DNA of 64,000 nt from NCBI RefSeq assembly GCF_963678835.1, contig NZ_OY787469.1, positions 62,001-126,000 of the forward strand, given 5' to 3'. The notes below the pieces were generated by a model. It saw nothing but the letters and a program-made list of their open reading frames with translations. It was not told the DNA's origin and searched no databases. A program made the position numbers and the translations under genes. Positions 58,201 through 64,000 of the stretch are shown piece by piece (position 1 is the first letter of the stretch; every line of letters starts with the position of its first letter). The stretch is from an uncultured Desulfuromonas sp. (GTDB taxonomy: Bacteria > Desulfobacterota > Desulfuromonadia > Desulfuromonadales > Desulfuromonadaceae).

Positions 58201-61151
58201 TCACCAGTACAAGCGACCCCAAAGTGCTGCTTAATGGCCGGATTTCGCTGAACAAGCAGGAAATCCTCACCGGTGAAGCACTGACGTCAACAATAACGGT
58301 CGTCAATGCCGGCAATATTGACCTTGATGCCGTTACTTTCACAATACGGATTGTTGATACAGCGGATGAGACCGTCATCAGCACAGAAACTATTCAGTCG
58401 TCACTTGCCAAGGGTGAAGCCTATAGTGAAGACCGCCCTCTCAATGTCGAAAATTACTCGGCGGGGGATTATCTTGTTGTTCTTTCGGCAACCATTGACG
58501 AGGTTGAGCAGACTCTTAATGGTGCAGCTTTTCGCGTAGAAGGTCCACCAACAGCACCAGCACTCGCCTCTCCTACTAATGGCGCCGGAGTAACGAAAGC
58601 GCAAGTTTTGCTTAGCGTCAGCAATGCTGTCGATCCGAACAACGACAAGCTCAGCTATGAATTTGAAATATACCAGGAGAGCGAGCTAACAACACAAGCC
58701 TTTACAGCCACCACCAGCAGCACCAAGGATCTGACTCAGTGTTCGGTTCCAGCGTCCTTGATCGAAGGACACACCTATTATTGGCGCGCCCGGGCCCATG
58801 ACGGTTTACTTTATGGGCCATGGATGACAGTGGCTTCTTTCTATATCCTTGACGAAACTCCGCCAACGCTTGGTGTCGTCAGTCCTGTTGCCAATGAAAC
58901 CTACCGTTCCGGTGTTGAAGTGACAGCCCATGCGACAGATGCCGTGTCCGGCGTTGCAACAGTGGAATATTCTCTGGATAGTGGCGACTGGACAATGATG
59001 CCGTTAACTCAAGACGATATCTACTCCGCCTTTTGGGAGACCACCTATCAGGATGACGGTATCCACAGTCTTGTCGTTCGAGCACAAGACGGCGCAGGCA
59101 ATGAAACCATGGGCGAGCTCATTTCCTTTGAAGTCCTTTCTGACAGCACTGCGCCAGAAACGGTGCTCGATATTGCAGATCCGCAATATACCGCGGGTGA
59201 CGGAATGACGTATCTGACACCGGAGAGTTCCTTAACCATGACTGCTACAGATGATCAGTCAGGGGTTAAAGCAACCTACTATAACTTTGATGAGGATACG
59301 GGTTGGTCTCTGTATGATACGGCGTTCCGATTAACCGATCTTTCCCCCGGCGAGCACTCTCTACATTTTTATAGTGTCGATAACGCTGAAAATGTGGAAA
59401 CAAAACATAATATCCCCATCACACTTTTAGATTTGTCGGTTGACGCCAAACTTCTTCATTCGCCACGAGTGTTGGTCTGGACGGAAGACATTTCCCGGAA
59501 AAGTTGCTTTTTGAAACTGGGACATTCCATGGAAGACATCCGTGATTTTGTTTCATCGTCATTCAAAACGCCTGATGAATATGTTTCAGTAGTCACGGAT
59601 AAAGATACCTTCCGCGCATATTTCAGATCAGGTTTTAACAATGTTGTCATGATTATCAGCCAAGACACCCCACTGGATGCCAACTTCTTGCGGGAAATCC
59701 GTGAAGCCGTTTCCTTTGGCCACATCGGTTTACTGGTTTCCAGTTGGGGGAATAGCGTCCACCCCGTTTTTCAGGATGCTTTTGGTCTCAAATTCACCGG
59801 TGTCGTCAATTCAGGCTTGGGGAGTAGCATTTTCCCCTCGTTTCAAGACATGTTTAACTTCAACTTTGCCGATCCATTTGACGAAGAAAACGAGCTCTAT
59901 CTATATGACAGCGTATTGACGCAGGAACGTTCGGCTGAAATTCATGGCCGCATTCTGCGAACAAAGCCCGAGAGCGGAACAGTCGTTGCCATTGTCCCCG
60001 GCGAAAAATTTTGCAACGGCTTGAAAAAAATATCTCTCAACTATCCGGAAACTCTCAATTCAGGCGATGTGGTCACGCTTTCTTTGTACAAGCGTAAGTT
60101 TATAAAACTGTCGCTTATTGATGAAGAACAGGTTTCTGTGTCCAGTTTACCGCTAACGAACATCAATAACGCCACAAGCTCTTCTGACGCAGAGTTAACC
60201 ATTGATGAAATCTGCTCGGAGGGGATCACGCTGTCCTTGTCCGCTACGGATACCGTTCTCGATGATGACTATCGGTTGTCACTCAGGATTGATTGTGCCG
60301 ATGGACGTGTCATTGAAGATGCCTTGGTCACCATAACCCCTTGCTGCGATCTCGACCAACAAGCCGAGACCTCTTTTGGCCCGTTCACAGTCACAGGGAC
60401 GATACCGAACTGGATGCAATGCAGTGAAGATGTCCCCGCTCTTGTTCTGAATGAGTATGGTCAGGGTAAAACCGTTTTTGCGGCCTACAATATTTTTGAA
60501 TCGGCCCTGAAAAGCGGCGACTCCGTTCACTCTGCCATTTTGAACCATGCTGCGGACTATCTGCTATCAGGACGCAATGATGCTGAACCATTCGGTATCG
60601 GCTTGCTCGAAACGGCTGTAGGTATCAGTGGAGTAGATATATCCGTTACTGCCGTTGAGACACTTGATGAGGCATTAACGCCGCTTCCGCTCTTTGACCT
60701 CAACCAAAGCGACTTGGCATACCACCTCGACCTGAGAGACTCAGAACCGCAAAGCTACTACTATTTTGTTCGTTTCCCGAATCAGGTCGGCGATTTTACC
60801 AAGCAAACCGATATTTTCCTGAATCTGGGCAATGAAGATGTTCTGTTCGGCTCTTTGCGACAAACCTTCAGCGTTGCAACGGATTCCACGTTGCTGTTGA
60901 GCGAAGCCATGGCAAACGTTACCGAGATGCAATCCGACCATCCGGACTCCTACGATGCTCTGGTCGATATTTTGTCAGCTCTGCAAAGAATCAGTGCGCT
61001 GCCACAATCCGATCCAGGAGATTACAGCCTGATCATTGATGAGACCTTGGATGTGCTTGAGATGGTTGAGGAGCTGCCTTTCAATTCGGATATCCTGCAT
61101 CAACAACTGAATGGTTTCATGCGAATCATCCAGACGTTGAGCCTGTGGTAA
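52287..61151 (+). CDS. Giant secreted multidomain protein (toroid repeats, CarboxypepD_reg-like, macroglobulin-like, GATase-like)
   Basis: A 2954-residue exported protein, start at 52287 with GGGGAG. Signal peptide 1-40 (cleavage after TTWA). About 45-295: repeats of the prenyltransferase/squalene-cyclase toroid type, with the QxxDGxW-like motifs NQQPDGFW, LSGGWG, NEDGGWGF, NTDGSFG, SIDGSW. A proline linker. About 306-820: six repeats like the carboxypeptidase regulatory domain (G-x-I-x-G-x-V/I... DGxFxFxxVPxG). About 825-1320, 1675-2085: beta domains with TDKSIYQYGE and TDKKVYKPGE, as in macroglobulin MG2. About 1327-1508: a concanavalin/DUF1349-like domain (DNFDDGKWNEDRW). About 2088-2385: Fn3- and Ig-like domains. 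About 2390-2764: a GATase-like domain (GQGKTVFAAYNIFESAL). No transmembrane anchor is seen at the C-terminus. Domain names are by eye. The next gene is 58 bp downstream. Confidence 0.85.
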   Translation: MHSRGKNSATTPKKTKNFSLLVILLLSISTLFLFSSTTWANPVEISSGLDWLEANQQPDGFWADTQVTDLHASSEVLTVLALFSSESASTRTGKNWLSTQELLSTDSLARYILATEDISPIDELLNMQSLSGGWGGSADFQENNLDTCLALLALNVTNDSSALDLNSALAFLVQNQNEDGGWGFLPEDGSNLYITALVDITLQKFPQVATLAEAVDNATTYLFGLQNTDGSFGANSLVSETSLAYEALLPVVENLSILDGTVTFIKAEQSIDGSWKQSAFLTALALRALYFSENMPAPPPLPPAGGVISGKVVDYATAQGLDNVTINLDSNPLVSTHTDATGHFILNNVPSGEQSLTISLDSYQTVQVSANVVVNETSTLMDIELVSSFSTGTIEGTITDPSGAPVTDALITVSGSWDGTIMTGSDGHFLFDYVTPGDVMIAVAKEGYALSSTTGKILPRTTLYYSPQLQIGATAINTGTIMGKVIESHFGLPMDHLPEEEGITVSLGDNISIEPDADNEGKFKIEGLQPGIYQVVIGGPAVDGRTFRVAISGGETIDLGTIALDLTVSKMLLKGLITDRLSGTPIENAEVFIEQTMQTGRSDVLGTYAIDNIDHPADLTLKVSAKGYTGRTFYIKTSTYIQQLDVALQPQLFTGTLTGKIVDASLNTPIEGVTLQFIDTPSLSTTTGDDGKFIFETVPSGSHQVLLSHASYSSRTLTTSIAAGVVNDVGSIGLGAYPLSASIQGTVWDADLDMPFADVTIVANDDLQTVTGEDGRYVLDDVPAGPIEVATSTSKPEYFNARYSGNLEEGGVLVFSPKLSTATLSTVDITLQTDKSIYQYGEHVNLNIYLKNTEDIEHSGSLHVQVCDTNDAVIFESTLDKTLTANNSSAQAYEITLPEQMLSGYCRVSAEFTNPSGSLLGSGTTRFGVAISDVSISPELPEQFQAGENTLFFNLANNVFLPVSSGSLEVVLIAPNGENVWSQAQDFSLDLGESLTLEFQMEIPDLKFGNYILKYTQQDETNALQETEIVLPNTVELAAHYDSAFLRAGEMANLFVSLTNSGKFNLNHSESDEVSIAAVVSDAEYSETKVLSSSLDSGNDVEDLLYRFLLPTSLSSGNHVTQVTATLSSGSSVHTTIQLAIPYSLLSLETLEKETYLPEEFIQPVVANNGGTETSAQYALKLYDDNSALLTQETGTLVIPPGTAIPLQLLIPAGTSAGNYHLIVALKDTETGKESSNDFPLVINGSSASLQVETEEYIYLLSEDINSTSIVTNGIMPLEQSTLHLEVVAEDANYLEKTWSSEFDFQQAERSGIDTYEIADAVSLMAFGDNFDDGKWNEDRWRWDHSSEVSPYPPEEQDGTIGVSLPNNPDRNWISSHLRTAQKITGDFEAVVDYDIVSAWNSGGNNHPAGLEFRNDTWKVRVDVWGRSPTYGTIATTGGYSNAGAASTTGRFRITRVGSTYTTYYWRNSTWRRFKTFYNKPAGPTWVRLMCYGQGGRVETLFDNFIVTPHTYPETGTITFKYDSARDDEWGKLSYNAEIPEGTQIQFRTRSADTETALIDAEWSDHISTSGSKITSPKGRWIEVEATLATTDNGITPILHDVTVTKGAEAGESIWETTLPVDALSSEESADFSELVPSVSIAGKFFLRGHIISQSGQVIADASTPFCVVEDGMQLSFSTDKKVYKPGEKILVQGSVRNSTEAYISDTGISINSEVSSESLYWELFDMPAFGHHDFSFTTIAGDEGIFALSGLLLQNGTTLSEFSSQYEIASPQLEAVLEAPETADEEAFLLHLSLNNPGNVELELNVRITDNHNALIDQQTVRIAAGETRSIDSLEKISQDTIFKIEISGDSAVFLEKEVLFIPTVIDKEIDVEVFVDQVSYNPNESATLTSTITSGSIWENLFAEIIITDPQGSTLFSATENISTLSPGQSILLNNYWDTGANTAGNYLVNVQIRDNSGTVVTSASRDLVITSTSDPKVLLNGRISLNKQEILTGEALTSTITVVNAGNIDLDAVTFTIRIVDTADETVISTETIQSSLAKGEAYSEDRPLNVENYSAGDYLVVLSATIDEVEQTLNGAAFRVEGPPTAPALASPTNGAGVTKAQVLLSVSNAVDPNNDKLSYEFEIYQESELTTQAFTATTSSTKDLTQCSVPASLIEGHTYYWRARAHDGLLYGPWMTVASFYILDETPPTLGVVSPVANETYRSGVEVTAHATDAVSGVATVEYSLDSGDWTMMPLTQDDIYSAFWETTYQDDGIHSLVVRAQDGAGNETMGELISFEVLSDSTAPETVLDIADPQYTAGDGMTYLTPESSLTMTATDDQSGVKATYYNFDEDTGWSLYDTAFRLTDLSPGEHSLHFYSVDNAENVETKHNIPITLLDLSVDAKLLHSPRVLVWTEDISRKSCFLKLGHSMEDIRDFVSSSFKTPDEYVSVVTDKDTFRAYFRSGFNNVVMIISQDTPLDANFLREIREAVSFGHIGLLVSSWGNSVHPVFQDAFGLKFTGVVNSGLGSSIFPSFQDMFNFNFADPFDEENELYLYDSVLTQERSAEIHGRILRTKPESGTVVAIVPGEKFCNGLKKISLNYPETLNSGDVVTLSLYKRKFIKLSLIDEEQVSVSSLPLTNINNATSSSDAELTIDEICSEGITLSLSATDTVLDDDYRLSLRIDCADGRVIEDALVTITPCCDLDQQAETSFGPFTVTGTIPNWMQCSEDVPALVLNEYGQGKTVFAAYNIFESALKSGDSVHSAILNHAADYLLSGRNDAEPFGIGLLETAVGISGVDISVTAVETLDEALTPLPLFDLNQSDLAYHLDLRDSEPQSYYYFVRFPNQVGDFTKQTDIFLNLGNEDVLFGSLRQTFSVATDSTLLLSEAMANVTEMQSDHPDSYDALVDILSALQRISALPQSDPGDYSLIIDETLDVLEMVEELPFNSDILHQQLNGFMRIIQTLSLW

Positions 61152-61209
61152 AAATGGCCATCACTTATTGAGTTGATTGATGATTTTCAAAAGAAAATTT
61201 GGAGGATAT

Positions 61210-64000
61210 ATGTTCAGCCGGACCTTAAAAAACATTGCCTTTGTTACCGTATTATTCTTTTCTTGGACGAGCGCAGGAGGCGCGACTCTAGCTCATGCCG
61301 TCAGCATAAACAGTCAGCAGGTTACCAACACCTCAGGTCAGCCTGAAACGTCTCCCGAAGAGCAGCTTGCAACCCTTATTGCCGAGATCGAAACCACCTT
61401 GGCTGATCCGGGGGATGATTTAAAGCAAGTGCGTAAAGATCTGAGGGAAAAGCTCAAGGAGGTTGACCGGCTTGACCGGGAGATCCGCCAAGGGTTTGAC
61501 AAAACCCACCAAAAACTGTTTCAAGCAGGCGTTGACGAGACCATCTTTCAACGTCACGAAAGATTTATTGCCACCTATGAAAACAATATTGCCGAGCTGA
61601 AGCAAAACATTCAGGAACTCACCACACCGACAGACCGCAGCAACTTCAGCCTTGCCGCTGAAACAGCCATGACACATTTTAAAAAAGCCATAACGCCAAA
61701 AAGATACCAACAGCTGGACCCTGAAAACCTTCCTCACCGCCTGCTCAAACCGCTCTATAAAGAACCACGGATGAAACGGGAAGAATTTGATCAGGAATTG
61801 AATCAGGCGAAAACCTCCTTGATCAACCAACGCCATATCCTTTTGGCCTCGACCGACCCGGTTGAAAACCCCTTCGGTCCCATAGAGCTTTCTGAAACCA
61901 TTGAAGTGCAATTTACCCAGGATATTCAGGCCAAGGCAGCGGAACTCAATCACGACCCTGTCCAGATTTACAACTGGGTGCGCAACAATATTGAATTTGT
62001 TCCCACCTGGGGTTCTATCCAGGGCGCGCAGATGACCCTTGAAACCGGTCAAGGCAATGCCTTTGATACCGCCTCTCTTCTGATTGCCCTGCTTCGCACT
62101 TCGGGCATTAAGGCACGCTATGTGATGGGAACCGTTGAACTGCCTATTGACAAGATCATGAATTGGGTTGGCGATTTTAGCGATCCCCTGGCGGCCCTCG
62201 ACTTTATGTCCAGCGGCGGCGTTCCGACTAAAGGTCTTGTCTCCGACGGAAAAATTGTCGCGGCGCGTATTGAACACGTCTGGGTTGAAGCGTTCGTCGA
62301 TTATATTCCCTCGCGGGGTGCCAAACACCTGCAAGCCGATACTTGGATCGATCTTGATCCATCGTTTAAACAATATGACTACACGAGTGCCATGGACATT
62401 CAGGCCGCGGTTCCTTTTGACGGCCAAGCCCTGCTTGACCACATTCAGGCAACGGCCACGATCAATGAGGAGCAGGGTTATGCGACAGGGGTCGACAGCC
62501 TCTATCTCCAACAGACGATGCAGGATTACCAGGCCGAAGTGGAAGCGTATTTCGAGCAGAATCACCCGGATGCAACCGTCGGTGATGTGTTGGGCAAAAA
62601 AGGGGTCGTTATAGAGGAGTCGTCCTTTTTACTGGGAACCCTGCCTTATCGTACGGCGGTCGTCGGCCAGGCTTTTTCCGACATCCCGGACTCATTGAGG
62701 CACAAAGTGACATTCGTTGTCGAAAATGAGGAAGCCGACGATCCTTACGCCGACCTTGACGATACGGAGACGCAGGATTTGACCTTGCGCCTGACAAAGA
62801 GCTGGCCGGAACTGGCGGGCAAAAAAATCACGCTCAGCTACTCACCGGCAACGGCAAGTGATGAAGCGGTGCTCGAATCCTATCTGCCGGAGCCCCATGC
62901 CGACGGCACACCCATCGAAATCGATGAGCTCCCGACAAAGCTACCCGCCTATCTGATCAACGTTATACCGGAATTGAAAATTGACGGAGAGATCGTCGCC
63001 AGCGGAGAACCAGTCGGTCTGGGAGGCACCAATAGCTTCACCATGTCGTTTCGCGACCCAGGCTATGGCTCCTCCAACGTTTCCAACTATATCAATGCCG
63101 GAGAATATCAAGCCATCGGCCTGAACCCTGGGCGCATCAGCAAAGAACAGCTAGAAGCTTTGAAAACAAACCTGGAAACAACGAAAACAAAACTTGAAAC
63201 GCAGGACTTCACGAATTTGGACAAAGACGATCTGATCGGAGACCTGCTTTACGCCACAGCCATCTCCTATCACGCCGAACTCGGCGCGTTTAATTTCATC
63301 ACCTCAAAAGCCATGGGCGTCAACGCCCTGACCCTGCCGTCGGAAACCATCTTCGCCACCAAGCTCCAGGTATTGACGCTGTGGGGTATCCCTCGCTTTG
63401 TCAAGCCGGGCGGTCTTAACATGGATGCCGACTACCTGATGCAGGCGGCCAAGGCCAAGAATGGCGACAACGATCAGGTGAAACAGTACATGCTCAGCAG
63501 TGGCATGACGTCTTCCGCGTTGGAACATGAAGTGCCCGAACAACTGTTCTCGACTGAGGAAAGTCCCGCTTACGCCATCAGTACGGTCAAGGCTTTAGCC
63601 CTGGCTAACGAACAGAACATTCCGATCTATACGATTGATCAGGACAATCTTTCAACTATACTGCCGGAGTTGCAAATAGGCTCACAGGTCAAAACAGACA
63701 TCCAGAATGCTGTTAATGCAGGGAAAGTGGTTACTGTTTCTAGAAGCAACATTAGTTTCTATGGATGGACGGGATGTGGGTATATCATCACCGACCCGGA
63801 GACTGGTGCTGGGGCATATATGATTAGTGGAGGGAGCAGCGGGAGTATTTTTGTATATATGGCCCTCGCTAGCTTTATTATTCCAGTAGTGTTTTTAGTG
63901 GCTCTTACCACCGCCCCTCTAGCGCTAATTTTAGGTGTTGCATTAATTGGCTATGCGCTAAGGAGCTACCTATCTGGAATTAATAGCTATTTAGACAAGG
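61210..64000 (+). CDS. Secreted transglutaminase-fold protein without the usual cysteine (partial)
   Basis: The first 930 residues of a protein that continues beyond the window; no stop is met. Signal peptide about 1-28 (ending GGATLAHA), a helical region (about 60-225; EDR/K-rich coiled coil), then a transglutaminase-like domain (about 245-400). Its core is NWVRNNIEFVPTWG, then GQGNAFDTASLLIALLRTSGIKARYV, EHVWVEAFVDY with the histidine, and WIDLDPSFK with the aspartate. The position where G-x-G-D-C-x-D-x-A is expected reads G-Q-G-N-A-F-D-T-A, so the cysteine is replaced. Toward the end comes GWTGCGYIITDPETGAGAYMISGG, known from RHS/YD-repeat-associated transglutaminase proteins, and then long hydrophobic helices (from about 878). 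GGAGG lies before the ATG. Together with the preceding gene it probably forms a two-gene operon. Confidence 0.85.
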   Translation, partial: MFSRTLKNIAFVTVLFFSWTSAGGATLAHAVSINSQQVTNTSGQPETSPEEQLATLIAEIETTLADPGDDLKQVRKDLREKLKEVDRLDREIRQGFDKTHQKLFQAGVDETIFQRHERFIATYENNIAELKQNIQELTTPTDRSNFSLAAETAMTHFKKAITPKRYQQLDPENLPHRLLKPLYKEPRMKREEFDQELNQAKTSLINQRHILLASTDPVENPFGPIELSETIEVQFTQDIQAKAAELNHDPVQIYNWVRNNIEFVPTWGSIQGAQMTLETGQGNAFDTASLLIALLRTSGIKARYVMGTVELPIDKIMNWVGDFSDPLAALDFMSSGGVPTKGLVSDGKIVAARIEHVWVEAFVDYIPSRGAKHLQADTWIDLDPSFKQYDYTSAMDIQAAVPFDGQALLDHIQATATINEEQGYATGVDSLYLQQTMQDYQAEVEAYFEQNHPDATVGDVLGKKGVVIEESSFLLGTLPYRTAVVGQAFSDIPDSLRHKVTFVVENEEADDPYADLDDTETQDLTLRLTKSWPELAGKKITLSYSPATASDEAVLESYLPEPHADGTPIEIDELPTKLPAYLINVIPELKIDGEIVASGEPVGLGGTNSFTMSFRDPGYGSSNVSNYINAGEYQAIGLNPGRISKEQLEALKTNLETTKTKLETQDFTNLDKDDLIGDLLYATAISYHAELGAFNFITSKAMGVNALTLPSETIFATKLQVLTLWGIPRFVKPGGLNMDADYLMQAAKAKNGDNDQVKQYMLSSGMTSSALEHEVPEQLFSTEESPAYAISTVKALALANEQNIPIYTIDQDNLSTILPELQIGSQVKTDIQNAVNAGKVVTVSRSNISFYGWTGCGYIITDPETGAGAYMISGGSSGSIFVYMALASFIIPVVFLVALTTAPLALILGVALIGYALRSYLSGINSYLDK

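Overview
The window looks like chromosomal DNA of a Gram-negative anaerobe of the Desulfuromonas/Geobacter/Pelobacter group (Desulfuromonadia). This is an inference from gene content: a Nuo complex without the NADH-oxidising module, followed by Mrp-type antiporter subunits; an Mrp/NBP35 ATPase with a cysteine-rich tail; a YeeE/YedE plus TusA sulfur pair; LolA, LpoA-like and porin genes of an outer membrane; and a sigma-54 activator. No rRNA, tRNA, CRISPR array or phage was recognised.

Layout. 1-6865 (minus): nuoABCDHIJK, an MrpD/NuoM-like antiporter subunit, a small membrane protein and the start of a second antiporter-like protein, behind a good sigma-70 promoter at 6982-7010. 7277-10762 (plus): a PLP aminotransferase and transketolase. 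10873-10955: a REP-like inverted pair. 10993-13953 (minus): a secreted protein of unknown function and a porin. 14216-17091 (plus): the Mrp ATPase and ATP-type PEP carboxykinase. 17168-22108 (minus): a tightly coupled operon of a periplasmic binding protein (apparently frameshifted), a membrane GGDEF-EAL protein and endonuclease IV. 22459-26184 (plus): thiL, lolA, yajQ, rimO. 26196-28301: a non-coding tandem array of three full and one partial ~583-593 bp units, each rich in hairpins. 28405-38645 (minus): LpoA-like protein, YedE, TusA, PAS-GGDEF-EAL protein and sigma-54 activator in one tight run, then clpB. 38842-43785 (minus): hrcA-grpE-dnaK-dnaJ with a perfect CIRCE operator and a strong promoter. 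43815-46449 (minus): hemW and nhaD. 46868-50688: a nitrilase-family amidase, a small membrane-anchored protein, trxB and comM. 50783-52036: an intact-looking IS4-family element. 52287-64000 (plus): a 2954-residue secreted multidomain protein and, 58 bp later, a secreted transglutaminase-fold protein running off the window.

How they fit. The left part is core metabolism and energy conservation: a proton- or sodium-pumping complex I relative fed by an unknown electron donor, plus gluconeogenic and pentose-phosphate enzymes. The middle holds envelope biogenesis, two c-di-GMP turnover proteins and the heat-shock regulon (HrcA/CIRCE). The most unusual parts are the hairpin repeat array and the terminal pair of giant secreted proteins. 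The first of that pair combines an alpha/alpha-toroid-like repeat domain, six carboxypeptidase-regulatory-like repeats, macroglobulin-like beta domains and a GATase-like domain. The second has a transglutaminase fold in which the expected cysteine is replaced.
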